DNA from: JBJXHC01 sp964538485
GTDB taxonomy: Bacteria; Bacteroidota; Ignavibacteria; UBA10030; UBA6906
NCBI GenBank assembly: GCA_964538485.1
Contig: CAZIHJ010000001.1
Coordinates: forward strand, 1-64,000
Length of the DNA stretch: 64,000 bases
Reading direction: 5' to 3'
Shown here: one piece after another, positions 27,731 through 35,860 of the stretch
Layout of the letters: each line of letters begins with the position of its first letter
Position numbering within the stretch: the first letter of the stretch is position 1
Notes under the pieces: model-generated
The model's input: the letters and a program-made list of their open reading frames with translations, nothing else
What the model was told of the DNA's origin: nothing
The model's database searches: none
Translations under genes and position numbers: made by a program

Positions 27731-28096
27731 ATGCTGACCAACGAACAATATCTCGAAGCGATTCTGGCGCGCGTCTGTCCGAAATGTGTGGACGGGGATG
27801 GCAAAGGAAACTGCCGGATCTCCAACAACGCTGAATGCGCCGTCAAGCGGTTTCACTCTGAGATTGTCGAAGTCGTTCGCTCCATGTATAGCAATTCCAT
27901 GGTGCCGTACGAGGCAGCATTGAGAAACAAGGTCTGTGGTGCGTGTATCCATCAGTCGAGTGACGGGAGATGTGCTGTCAGGAACGAAGTCGATTGCTCG
28001 TTGGACAGGTACTTTCCGCTGATTGTCGAAACTATCGAAAAACTGGAAGTGAAACACCGTCTCACAAGTCCCGGTACAGGTTGGAGTTTTGAATGA
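27731..28096 (+). CDS. Cysteine-rich protein with a duplicated C-x2-C-x8-C-x7-C motif
   Basis: This 121-residue soluble protein is an internal duplication. Each half has four Cys with identical spacing, C-x2-C-x8-C-x7-C (CPKC...C...C, then CGAC...C...C), followed by an amphipathic helix. Such sets usually bind Zn or an Fe-S cluster. I do not recognise a named family. The ATG at 27731 follows GAGGA; a GTG five codons upstream (27716) is possible. The gene overlaps the next by four bases (ATGA) and lies in an operon that ends in a ferredoxin, so a redox role is reasonable but unproven. Confidence 0.7.
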   Translation: MLTNEQYLEAILARVCPKCVDGDGKGNCRISNNAECAVKRFHSEIVEVVRSMYSNSMVPYEAALRNKVCGACIHQSSDGRCAVRNEVDCSLDRYFPLIVETIEKLEVKHRLTSPGTGWSFE

Positions 28097-28368
28097 TCCC
28101 GGTGCTTGTCGTCATGAGTGTGGCGGTCTCTTTTGCAGCATTGCTTCTGACATTGCCGGAGTGTATCGCAGTGTACAGGCAATTCACGCGTGGCCATTTC
28201 GTCGAATGTCCGGAGACACACCAACAATCGACTATTGCTGTTTCGGCGGGTATTGCAGCAGGCACATCTGCAATTGCAAAACCTGTTCTTGTAGTCACGA
28301 CATGTGTGTTGTGGCCAGTCAAGTGTTGTTCACGGAGATGCATATCGCAAATTCGAAGTCACGAATGA
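28093..28368 (+). CDS. Small membrane protein with Cys-rich C-terminus
   Basis: This 91-residue protein starts at an ATG that overlaps the previous stop (ATGA), evidence that it is translated. It has an N-terminal membrane helix (about residues 3-24), a polar segment with His and Cys, a second hydrophobic stretch (about 47-75) and a Cys/Arg-rich tail (KCCSRRC). The family is not recognised. Its position between a Cys-rich protein and a ferredoxin suggests a membrane redox or metal role, but nothing in the sequence proves it. Confidence 0.5.
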   Translation: MIPVLVVMSVAVSFAALLLTLPECIAVYRQFTRGHFVECPETHQQSTIAVSAGIAAGTSAIAKPVLVVTTCVLWPVKCCSRRCISQIRSHE

Positions 28369-28413
28369 CTCAGAACGTCATTCGACGTTAAACAATAAAA
28401 CAAGGAGAACAAG

Positions 28414-28683
28414 ATGGATAACACGACACACCCACCACACAGTGTCTCAGGTGAATATTTCGTCTCCGAAGAATGTGATGGATGCGCTTATTGTGCATTG
28501 GTCGCACCGGAGAATTTCGACTTTAATAAATCAACCAATACGTATTTCGTTGCCCAACAGCCACGATCAAATGATGATCTGGAGTTGGTGCTGGAAGCCA
28601 TGGAAGACTGTCCGGTGAGTGCTATTCGCAAATCGAGTCCGCTGAAAGCATCAATGTACAATATGGAACTTGATATCGAATAG
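28414..28683 (+). CDS. Single-cluster [4Fe-4S] ferredoxin
   Basis: This 89-residue protein has one ferredoxin-type cluster site: C-D-G-C-A-Y-C followed by ALVAPENF, and a distal C-P-V in the C-terminal part (EAMEDCPVSAI). The pattern is that of small Bacillus-type [4Fe-4S] (or [3Fe-4S]) ferredoxins. It is preceded by a good ribosome site (AAGGAGA) and is the last gene of the USP operon. It could carry electrons for the PFOR, VOR or hydrogenase encoded in this window. Confidence 0.85.
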   Translation: MDNTTHPPHSVSGEYFVSEECDGCAYCALVAPENFDFNKSTNTYFVAQQPRSNDDLELVLEAMEDCPVSAIRKSSPLKASMYNMELDIE

Positions 28684-29022
28684 GGCCCGGAATGATAATC
28701 GAGCGGCATGATCTCCTCATGAATTCATCCGGTCAAATGTTGCGATAAACGCGCATCAATGCCGAATCGAGCAACAATAGCATCAAAAATACACAGTATC
28801 ATTTCTCGCTCTTGCAAAGCCATTCTCAGATTTTAGAATAACTCCCCGCTGGCGTCACAAAGCTCCTCAGAATCCCTAAATTCCAAGATATTACCAGAGT
28901 TTTTCCTGCAATTCTGATGGCACGTATCTTGACCTCCCAATATCAGTAATCCATAGGCGGTTTGCAATCCCGATAGCTCCTTCAAACCTGCCTGTTGGAA
29001 CAATGACAAGGGGTGAAAATCA
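28684..29022 (+). other. Intergenic control region before the methionine lyase cluster
   Basis: This 339-base gap holds no credible gene on either strand. It contains a TTCTCA-type element with its own dyad (TTCTCAGATTTTAGAA, 28823-28838) and a sigma54 -24/-12 site at 28918-28932. No clear terminator for the preceding ferredoxin gene was seen. Confidence 0.5.
28918..28932 (+). promoter_or_regulatory. Sigma54 promoter (-24/-12) of the methionine lyase/VOR cluster
   Basis: TGGCACGTATCTTGA matches the sigma54 consensus TGGCACG-N4-TTGC with correct spacing; the only deviation is A for C at the last invariant position (GG at 28919-28920, GA at 28931-28932). It lies 91 bases before the first start codon. 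A related enhancer-like element is 80-95 bases upstream. Confidence 0.6.
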
Positions 29023-30378
29023 ATGAAACGAGATCCTGAAGAAAAACAAGAAGGAAGATACTCGGTCGAGGCACATCTTATCTACGGCCAATCCCAGGAC
29101 CCGCGGTGGGATTATAGTCACCATTTGCTCCCGCCCATTTCGTCGTCCGCCACATACAGACTTGATTCCGCCCAGCGGGGAGCTCAGGGATTTACAGAGT
29201 TTGCTCACTCGAATGACGAGGTTCATGTTACCAGCAAAGCCCCAATTTATATTTATGATCGTCTCGGTGAGCCCAACAAGGACATGCTTGAAGAGAACCT
29301 TGCATACGCTGAAGGCGGTGATATCGCTGTGACCTTTGCCAGCGGCATGGGGGCCATCTCGGCGGTGCTTGGAGTACTGACGGGGACGGGAAGCGAAATC
29401 CTTGCCCATAAAACACTGTATGGATGCACATACTCACTGCTGACAAACTGGTATCCGCGGCTGAAGATCAAGACGGCATTTGCCGACTTCACGAACCCGG
29501 AAGAAATCAGACGGAGCATTACTCCGCAAACACGGGTCGTGTACATGGAATCGCCTGTGAACCCGACATTGCTGCTCATCGATTTGGCGGCTGTGGTACA
29601 GGTTGTGAGAGAAGTGAACCAGAAGCGCTCACCGGAAGACAAGGTCTACACTATTGTTGATAGCACCTTTGCCACCCCGTTCTGCCAGCGACCATTGAAA
29701 ATCGGTATCGACTTCGTGGTCCATTCGTTGACAAAAGCGATCGGAGGATTTGGTACTGACATCGGAGGAGTTGTCATCGGTCCGCAGTGGAGCAAAGACA
29801 TGTTGATGTTGTACCGGAAGGACTTCGGAGCGGTCCTTTCCGCGAAGAGCGCGTGGCCTGTACTTGTACAAGGTCTCCCATCGCTTGCCGTTCGGATGAG
29901 ACAGATGCAGGACACAGCAATGGAAGTGGCGGAGTTTCTCGAATCCTGTCCGGAAATCGAATCAGCCCGCTATCCCGGCCTTCCTTCGTTCAGTCAGTAT
30001 GAACTGGCGCAACGACAAATGCGCGATTATGACGACAACTTCGCCCCCGGTCCGATGATCTATTTCGTGATGAAGGGAGAAGATCCTCACGACTCGTTGA
30101 AGCGTGCAGAGAGATTCATCAATCACATCGCCAAAAACGCGTACTGCATTACTCTGGCTGTTAGTCTCGGTAACATCCGCACGTTGATCGAACATCCCGG
30201 ATCAATGACGCACTCCGCCATACCACCGGATGAACAACTTGCCAAAGGACTTGACCCCGGCGGAATCCGGTTGGCGATCGGTCTGGAGAAACCCGGGGAT
30301 ATCATTGCAGATCTGAAATGTTCACTCGCGGGGACACGTGTCGATACGCCGGTCGAACTGGCGGACATGGAGCTTTAG
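29023..30378 (+). CDS. Methionine gamma-lyase-like PLP enzyme
   Basis: This 451-residue enzyme is of the Cys/Met-metabolism PLP family. The PLP lysine is in HSLTKAIGGFGTD, and a Y-x-R-x-x-x-P motif (YDRLGEP) is present. The segment L-Y-G-C-T carries the Cys that typifies methionine gamma-lyases (Cys116 in Pseudomonas putida), favouring breakdown of methionine to 2-oxobutyrate, methanethiol and ammonia over cystathionine synthesis. The 2-oxobutyrate would feed the VOR-type oxidoreductase encoded downstream. Cystathionine gamma-lyase or O-acetylhomoserine activity cannot be excluded. Confidence 0.82.
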   Translation: MKRDPEEKQEGRYSVEAHLIYGQSQDPRWDYSHHLLPPISSSATYRLDSAQRGAQGFTEFAHSNDEVHVTSKAPIYIYDRLGEPNKDMLEENLAYAEGGDIAVTFASGMGAISAVLGVLTGTGSEILAHKTLYGCTYSLLTNWYPRLKIKTAFADFTNPEEIRRSITPQTRVVYMESPVNPTLLLIDLAAVVQVVREVNQKRSPEDKVYTIVDSTFATPFCQRPLKIGIDFVVHSLTKAIGGFGTDIGGVVIGPQWSKDMLMLYRKDFGAVLSAKSAWPVLVQGLPSLAVRMRQMQDTAMEVAEFLESCPEIESARYPGLPSFSQYELAQRQMRDYDDNFAPGPMIYFVMKGEDPHDSLKRAERFINHIAKNAYCITLAVSLGNIRTLIEHPGSMTHSAIPPDEQLAKGLDPGGIRLAIGLEKPGDIIADLKCSLAGTRVDTPVELADMEL

Positions 30379-30409
30379 TTCAACAATCCAAGAATCAAAT
30401 AAGGTATCT

Positions 30410-31744
30410 ATGCACTACAATACGATTTCCCAGACTATTAAACGTCAGTACGAGCGAAAATTTGTTACTGCCGGTGACGCGGTGTCCGTGATCCAATCCG
30501 GCGACAGGGTGTGGATTCATCCGGGTTGTGCCGTGCCGCAGATTCTACTGGATGCGATGGTAGCCAGGTACGAGGAATTGCATGACGTTGAAGTCGTTCA
30601 CCTGCTTGGCGTGAATCAGGCTCCATATGTTCATCCGGAAATGAAAGGGCACTTCAGACACAATGCCTTCTTTATTGGAAAGAATGTACGACAAGCTGTA
30701 TGGGAAGGGCGTGCAGACTTCACTCCCATTTTTCTCTCGGAGATTCCTGCCATGCTGTACGGCAAACAATATCCGATTGACGTGGCCTTGATTCAGGTTT
30801 CGCCCCCGGACGAACACGGGTACTGCAGCTTTGGCGTTGGCGTTGAATGCACAAAGGCGGCAACAGAAGTGGCGAAGGTAGTGATTGCCCAGGTGAATCC
30901 CAATATGCCGAGGTCGCTGGGCGACAGCTTCATTCATTTGAATCAGATCGACTATTGTGTAGAAGTTGAGACGTTGCTCACGGAGCTTCCCCAGCTTGAA
31001 GGTGATGAGACGCCGGAAGAGTTGGATGTATATCAGAAGATTGGGGCGCACATTGCCAGTCTGGTTGAAGATGGTGCAACTCTGCAACTGGGGATCGGTC
31101 GAATTCCGGATGCTGTCGTGAAATATCTGGGCGACCGGAAAGATCTTGGTATTCATTCCGAAATGGTTTCGGATGGTATTATTCCCCTTGTTGAAGCAGG
31201 GGTTATCAATAACAAGAAGAAGACCTTGCTTCCCGGGAAGATCGTCACGTCGTTCGTTCTCGGTTCACGCCAATTGTTTGAGTTCGTCGACAACAATCCG
31301 TTGATGGAGTTTCGACCAACCCAATTTACGAACGACCCGTTTACCATTTCGCGGAACAGGAAAATGGTGGCAATCAATTCGGCCCTGGCGGTTGATCTCA
31401 CGGGACAGGTTTGCGCGGATTCGATCGGTCAGAAATTCTACAGCGGGTTTGGCGGGCAGGTGGATTTTATCCGCGGAGCGGCAAGGTCCGAGGGTGGCAA
31501 GCCCATCATTGCCCTTCCCTCAACGGCCAAGGACGGAGCCCTTTCACGTATAACAACGAGGCATATGGATGGAGCCGGTGTGACCACGTCGCGGGGTGAT
31601 GTTCACTATGTGGTTACTGAGTTTGGTGTGGTGAATCTGCATGGCAAGACAATCAGAGAACGGGCGGAATCGCTTATTCAGATTGCGCACCCATCGTTCA
31701 GGCAGTCCCTTGAGGAGTTTGCAAGGGAACAACACTACTTGTAG
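30410..31744 (+). CDS. Acyl-CoA:carboxylate CoA-transferase (Cat2/Ach1 family)
   Basis: This 444-residue protein belongs to the acetyl-CoA hydrolase/transferase family that includes 4-hydroxybutyrate, propionate and succinyl-CoA:acetate CoA-transferases. The catalytic Glu is in H-S-E-M-V-S-D-G, and the G-F-G-G-Q-V-D-F-I-R-G-A substrate loop is present. The start at 30410 (MHYNTIS) follows AAGG; the in-frame upstream extension overlaps the lyase gene. Between a 2-oxobutyrate-forming lyase and a 2-oxoacid oxidoreductase it could turn propionyl-CoA into propionate, or activate an acid in the other direction. Confidence 0.85.
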   Translation: MHYNTISQTIKRQYERKFVTAGDAVSVIQSGDRVWIHPGCAVPQILLDAMVARYEELHDVEVVHLLGVNQAPYVHPEMKGHFRHNAFFIGKNVRQAVWEGRADFTPIFLSEIPAMLYGKQYPIDVALIQVSPPDEHGYCSFGVGVECTKAATEVAKVVIAQVNPNMPRSLGDSFIHLNQIDYCVEVETLLTELPQLEGDETPEELDVYQKIGAHIASLVEDGATLQLGIGRIPDAVVKYLGDRKDLGIHSEMVSDGIIPLVEAGVINNKKKTLLPGKIVTSFVLGSRQLFEFVDNNPLMEFRPTQFTNDPFTISRNRKMVAINSALAVDLTGQVCADSIGQKFYSGFGGQVDFIRGAARSEGGKPIIALPSTAKDGALSRITTRHMDGAGVTTSRGDVHYVVTEFGVVNLHGKTIRERAESLIQIAHPSFRQSLEEFAREQHYL

Positions 31745-31754
31745 GAGACAATTG

Positions 31755-32066
31755 ATGGCACGCGGATCGGTTCAATTTGAAATTGACACATGTAAGGGAT
31801 GTGAGCTTTGTATAGGAGCGTGTCCCCAGGGCAGCATAGAACTCTCCCCGGGGATCAACAAACAAGGGTATCATTATGCCGTCCTTATCAAGGACAATTG
31901 TACGGGCTGCACAAACTGTGCTCTTGTTTGTCCCGATGCAGTGATTCGGGTGTATCGCGAAGAGAAAAAGAAGAGAGTTCCGGTTGCAACCATTTCCAAT
32001 GTCAAGGAAAACATTACGGTCACCATTACTGATGGTGATCGCGGAACAGTCGGTTCACAAGGGTAA
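31755..32066 (+). CDS. 2-Oxoacid:ferredoxin oxidoreductase, ferredoxin (delta) subunit
   Basis: This 103-residue subunit has two [4Fe-4S] sites, CKGCELCIGACP and CTGCTNCALVCP. The ATG at 31755 follows TAGGAGA. It is the first of four consecutive genes (delta, alpha, beta, gamma) that form a VOR/KOR-type complex. It passes electrons from the thiamine site to soluble ferredoxin. Confidence 0.9.
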   Translation: MARGSVQFEIDTCKGCELCIGACPQGSIELSPGINKQGYHYAVLIKDNCTGCTNCALVCPDAVIRVYREEKKKRVPVATISNVKENITVTITDGDRGTVGSQG

Positions 32067-32083
32067 TTTGAAAGGGGAATACG

Positions 32084-33172
32084 GTGTCCGAGCTTCGATT
32101 AATGAAAGGAAATGAGGCACTTGCCGAGGCCGCAATCCGCGCGGGATGTCAGGCGTATTTCGGTTATCCCATCACGCCGCAGTCGGAGATTCTTGAGTAC
32201 CTGACGGACGAGGGGCGTAAACGGGGGATGGTCGTTCTTCAAGCGGAGAGCGAAGTTGCCTCGATTAACATGGTGTATGGAGCAGCTGGAGCGGGAGCCA
32301 GGACGATGACGTCGTCATCAAGTCCGGGAATCAGCTTGATGCAGGAAGGTCTCTCGTATATCGCCTGTGCCGAGCTGCCCTGCCTTGTGGTCAATGTCAA
32401 TCGCGGAGGTCCAGGCCTTGGGACAATTCAACCTTCGCAGGGTGATTACTTCCAGTCCACTAAAGGAGGCGGTCACGGGGATTACCGCCTGATCGTCCTT
32501 GCGCCGGCAAGCGTTCAGGAGATGGCGGACTTTGTCTATGATGCGTTTGATCTTGCAGACAAGTACCGGACTCCAGTGTTGATTCTCGCTGATGGTGCAC
32601 TGGGACAGATGATGGAGAAGGTGGAGTTCAAGGAATACAATCCGGCGGAACATATCCCGTCAAAACCATGGGCAACGGTTGGCAAGCCCAAGTCACGTGA
32701 GCGCAATATCATCACGTCGCTTCATATTCAGCCTGAAAAAATGGAGCAAATGAATATCCAGCTCCAGGCGAAGTACAAGGAGATCTCGGAACAAGAGGTC
32801 CGCTTTGAGGAGATTCAGACCGAGGATGCCGACTGTTTCATCGTCGCTTACGGGTTGGCTGCGCGGATCGCACATCGCGCAGTGGAGCAGGCACGCGAAT
32901 TGGGTATTCGTGTCGGATTGTTGCGACCGATAACGCTGTGGCCGTTCCCCCAAGCAAAGATCCGCGAACTTGCGGACAAGACCCACGGGGTGTTGGTGGT
33001 CGAAATGAATGCAGGACAAATGGTGGAAGACGTCCGACTCAGCGTTGAAGGAAGAGTGCCGGTCCGGTTTTGCGGAAGAATGGGTGGTGTTGTACCATCG
33101 GCCGAGGAGATTGTGGCTGCTCTTGAAGCGTTGGACTATGAAGTCGCCAAGGATCATATCGGAGAATACTGA
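32084..33172 (+). CDS. vorB: 2-Oxoacid:ferredoxin oxidoreductase, alpha subunit (VorB-like)
   Basis: This 362-residue alpha subunit contains the pyrimidine-side thiamine pocket and the CoA-binding domain. The segments FGYPITPQSE, QAESEVASINM, TSSSSPGISLMQEG and NRGGPGLGTIQPSQ are those I associate with 3-methyl-2-oxobutanoate:ferredoxin oxidoreductase (VorB) more than with 2-oxoglutarate enzymes. VOR enzymes usually accept branched 2-oxoacids and 2-oxobutyrate. The start is a GTG behind AAAGGGG. Its stop is one base before the beta-subunit start. Confidence 0.88.
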   Translation: MSELRLMKGNEALAEAAIRAGCQAYFGYPITPQSEILEYLTDEGRKRGMVVLQAESEVASINMVYGAAGAGARTMTSSSSPGISLMQEGLSYIACAELPCLVVNVNRGGPGLGTIQPSQGDYFQSTKGGGHGDYRLIVLAPASVQEMADFVYDAFDLADKYRTPVLILADGALGQMMEKVEFKEYNPAEHIPSKPWATVGKPKSRERNIITSLHIQPEKMEQMNIQLQAKYKEISEQEVRFEEIQTEDADCFIVAYGLAARIAHRAVEQARELGIRVGLLRPITLWPFPQAKIRELADKTHGVLVVEMNAGQMVEDVRLSVEGRVPVRFCGRMGGVVPSAEEIVAALEALDYEVAKDHIGEY

Positions 33173-33173
33173 C

Positions 33174-33950
33174 ATGGACGCACATGCTTCACAGAATATC
33201 AATGAGACATTGGAGTGTGTATATGAACGACCGGACACACTCACCGATACGAGGATGCACTATTGCCCCGGATGTGGTCATGGTTCTGCTCATCGACTGC
33301 TGATGGAGGTTGTTGATGAGTTGGGCATTCAGGAGCAGACGATTGGCGTTGCACCTGTTGGATGTTCAGTATTTGCCTATCAGTACATGAACATTGATAT
33401 GCAGGAAGCAGCACATGGAAGGGCGTCAGCCGTGGCAACCGGCATCAAACGCATTCATCCTGACAAGTACGTGTTCTCATATCAGGGAGATGGTGACCTC
33501 GCCGCAATCGGTACTGCAGAGACCATTCATACTGCAAACCGCGGCGAAAACATCCTTGTCGTGTTTATCAACAACGGTATTTATGGCATGACCGGTGGTC
33601 AGATGGCCCCCACAACATTGCTCGGAATGAAGACGACGACAAGTCCAGCCGGCCGTACTACTGATACGGCGGGTTTTCCGCTCAAGATCAGCGATATGAT
33701 CGCAATGTTGCCCGGTGTGTACTACGTGAGCAGGCATTCTGTGCACACACCGAATGCTGTCCGGCAGTTAAAGAAAGCGCTTACGAAGTCGTTCCAATTT
33801 CAAAAGGAGAAGAAGGGAACATGCTTCATAGAAGTTGTCTCCAATTGTCCCTCCGGTTGGAAGATGACCCCTCCGCAGGCAAACAAATGGATGGAGGAGA
33901 ATATGTTCCCGATGTATCCCCCGGGCGAATTGAAAGCGCCCAAGCCATGA
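33174..33950 (+). CDS. 2-Oxoacid:ferredoxin oxidoreductase, beta (TPP) subunit
   Basis: This 258-residue beta subunit binds thiamine diphosphate and magnesium through GDGDLAAIG and NNGIYGMTGGQ. The CPGCGHG motif supplies cluster or structural Cys near the N-terminus. The ATG at 33174 lies one base after the alpha stop. The enzyme converts 2-oxoacids and CoA to acyl-CoA, CO2 and reduced ferredoxin, and such complexes can run in reverse when ferredoxin is strongly reduced. Confidence 0.9.
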   Translation: MDAHASQNINETLECVYERPDTLTDTRMHYCPGCGHGSAHRLLMEVVDELGIQEQTIGVAPVGCSVFAYQYMNIDMQEAAHGRASAVATGIKRIHPDKYVFSYQGDGDLAAIGTAETIHTANRGENILVVFINNGIYGMTGGQMAPTTLLGMKTTTSPAGRTTDTAGFPLKISDMIAMLPGVYYVSRHSVHTPNAVRQLKKALTKSFQFQKEKKGTCFIEVVSNCPSGWKMTPPQANKWMEENMFPMYPPGELKAPKP

Positions 33951-34026
33951 AACACCAGAGGAGAACGGAGCGCGGAAATAGCAGCCGCATATTCTTCTCT
34001 CTGTTCAGGATTGAAAGGAAACAGCA

Positions 34027-34578
34027 ATGACACACGAACTACTTGTTGCGGGCTTTGGTGGACAAGGCGTTCTCTCCATGGGGATGACGCTTGCGTATGC
34101 CAGCATGATTGAGAAAAAGGAAGTCAGTTGGATGCCTTCGTACGGTCCGGAGATGCGGGGCGGAACAGCGAACTGTATCGTGATTGTCTCCGATAGACAG
34201 ATCAGTTCCCCGATTGTTACGACCTTCGATACGGTCGTTGCGCTCAACCAACCATCATTGGAGAAGTTCGAAAAAGCTGTCAAACCGGGCGGGTTGCTCG
34301 TGTATGATTCCACAAACTGTATCGCCCCACCGCGCAGAACTGATATCGACATTCTTCCTCTTGCAGCGAGTGAAGAGGCGGCCAAATTGAATAATGCCCG
34401 GATCATGAACATGATTGTCCTTGGAGCGTTCATCGCACAGACTGGCGTTGTGGAAATTGCATCGTTGATGCATGCCTTGGAAAAAGTCCTGCCGGAACGC
34501 TATCACAATCTCCTGCCATTGAACGAACGAGCGCTGCGCCGCGGAATGGAACTGGCGACACATGTCGAGGCCATCTAG
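34027..34578 (+). CDS. 2-Oxoacid:ferredoxin oxidoreductase, gamma subunit
   Basis: This 183-residue subunit has the typical G-F-G-G-Q-G-V motif at the N-terminus and the S-Y-G-P-E-M-R-G-G-T-A segment of gamma subunits, which complete the CoA-side pocket. It follows the beta gene by 76 bases with a good ribosome site (GAAAGGAAA). It completes a four-subunit complex. Confidence 0.9.
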   Translation: MTHELLVAGFGGQGVLSMGMTLAYASMIEKKEVSWMPSYGPEMRGGTANCIVIVSDRQISSPIVTTFDTVVALNQPSLEKFEKAVKPGGLLVYDSTNCIAPPRRTDIDILPLAASEEAAKLNNARIMNMIVLGAFIAQTGVVEIASLMHALEKVLPERYHNLLPLNERALRRGMELATHVEAI

Positions 34579-34619
34579 CGGGAAGGTTATCACGTATCCA
34601 CATCCGAGAGGAGTCTGCA

Positions 34620-34868
34620 ATGGAGGTTCAATGTATGCACACATGTCAGGGTCACTGCAATGCTCTCAAGGTTGCCGAGCAGATTGAGTTATCCGCAATT
34701 GAGGGATACAGCCGCTACCTCACGGAGTGCAACTATCCCGACGTGAGAGTGATATTGCAGGATATGATCGACCGGCATCAGAAAACCCTTCAGTTTCTGC
34801 AAGGGAAGAAAAACGAGCTGACCGAAAAACTGAATATCCTCGACAACATCAATGACAGTTTTAGCTGA
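34620..34868 (+). CDS. Small two-helix protein, possibly half-ferritin-like
   Basis: This 82-residue protein starts behind GAGAGGAG. After a Cys/His-rich N-terminus (CMHTCQGHC) it is predicted by eye to be two long helices: one with E-Q-I-E-L-S-A-I-E-G-Y and one with D-M-I-D-R-H. The spacing resembles half of a ferritin-like bundle, with D-x-x-D-R-H in place of E-x-x-H. It lies just before a more convincing ferritin-like half-protein. The family is not certain; the N-terminal Cys/His set may bind metal. Confidence 0.5.
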   Translation: MEVQCMHTCQGHCNALKVAEQIELSAIEGYSRYLTECNYPDVRVILQDMIDRHQKTLQFLQGKKNELTEKLNILDNINDSFS

Positions 34869-34887
34869 AACGGCCTGGAGACAACGT

Positions 34888-35139
34888 ATGGCACATCAGG
34901 GCAATGATGTCGTGAATTGGAACGAGGTCTCAATTGAAGAGATCCTTGCGCTGGCAATCGCCGATGAGGAATACGCGCGTGACTACTACAAACACGCCGC
35001 TGATCTCGCCGGCAGCTTGCATACGCGACAAATGCTATTGCAGCTTTCTGAAATGGAACAGGGACATGCCGACCAGTTGCGAAAAGAGCTTGACGAGCTT
35101 TCCCTGCAACGTGAGATGGAAGCTGGAATGGCGGATTAG
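34888..35139 (+). CDS. Short rubrerythrin/ferritin-like protein
   Basis: This 83-residue protein has two helices with a diiron-type pattern: E-E-Y-A-R-D-Y-Y in the first and E-Q-G-H (ExxH) in the second. That is half of a rubrerythrin-type four-helix bundle, so a dimer would be needed to build a diiron site, as in encapsulated-ferritin-type proteins. The ATG at 34888 follows GGAGA; an upstream ATG at 34852 would overlap the preceding gene. It may deal with peroxide or iron around the oxygen-sensitive VOR, but this is inference from position. Confidence 0.6.
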   Translation: MAHQGNDVVNWNEVSIEEILALAIADEEYARDYYKHAADLAGSLHTRQMLLQLSEMEQGHADQLRKELDELSLQREMEAGMAD

Positions 35140-35193
35140 GACGGAGTGGATTCACACCTATTAAGTCCTATGCAGTTCACAAGGAGGTCCACC

Positions 35194-35784
35194 ATGACGA
35201 AATACATTGAACAACTTTCAAAGCTCGCTTTCTTGACATTGACGGGGGTCATCGGGAGCGTTGTTGTGGGATTGATGGTGTATGGCAATGAGGTGTTTGG
35301 CATGACGCACATCGGCTTTTCATTTGTTTCATTCGGTTTGAGTGGCGCTTTCATCTTTGCTTTTTACCACGTTCGAGGTCTTTCGGAGACCATCACTGCT
35401 GCCGTGGTGACCAGTGCCTTGCAATTTGCCGTTGCCTCATCATGGATCACGCCACTTAACGCAGCGATCTGGTCCTTTGGAGTGAACCTGCCGCTCATTC
35501 TTGTTGCGCTCATTTTCGAACGGAAACTCTCCCCGTTCAGGCAATATAAGTTCATTGTCGTGGCATTGCTGTACGGAGTGATGTTTGTGCTGTTGACGCT
35601 GTTTGTCTCATTGTTGAGTGGTATGCAGTTGCTTCCAGCAACGGTGTTCCGACAAAACTTCGTGGATGGAGGGTTGATCGGATTGGGGCTCGCGCTCGGG
35701 ATTGAAGCGGGAGAAGCGTTGATCCATTCGCTTGAGCATCACCATTCCTTGAAGCATCACGGCCATATTGAGAAGCACGCGTAA
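35194..35784 (+). CDS. Integral membrane protein with a His-rich tail
   Basis: This 196-residue protein starts behind a perfect AAGGAGG. It has about five membrane helices and a C-terminal tail of about 20 residues with eight His (EALIHSLEHHHSLKHHGHIE), which would bind a transition metal in the cytoplasm or periplasm. I do not recognise the family. The neighbouring ferritin-like proteins make a link to iron or other metal handling possible, but no transport motif is visible. Confidence 0.6.
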   Translation: MTKYIEQLSKLAFLTLTGVIGSVVVGLMVYGNEVFGMTHIGFSFVSFGLSGAFIFAFYHVRGLSETITAAVVTSALQFAVASSWITPLNAAIWSFGVNLPLILVALIFERKLSPFRQYKFIVVALLYGVMFVLLTLFVSLLSGMQLLPATVFRQNFVDGGLIGLGLALGIEAGEALIHSLEHHHSLKHHGHIEKHA

Positions 35785-35819
35785 GAATCTGGCAAGAGGT
35801 CTGTCCGCTCTTTCTGTTC

Positions 35820-35860
35820 GCCGGGATGTATCGTGGGAAGTTTCCTTCAAGCGTCCCGGC
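35820..35860 (+). terminator. Possible stem-loop terminator after the membrane protein gene
   Basis: GCCGGGA (35820-35826) pairs with TCCCGGC (35854-35860) around a 27-base loop and is followed by ATTCTTGTTG. The T-run is interrupted, so termination may be partial, and the downstream metabolic genes may still be read through. Confidence 0.35.
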
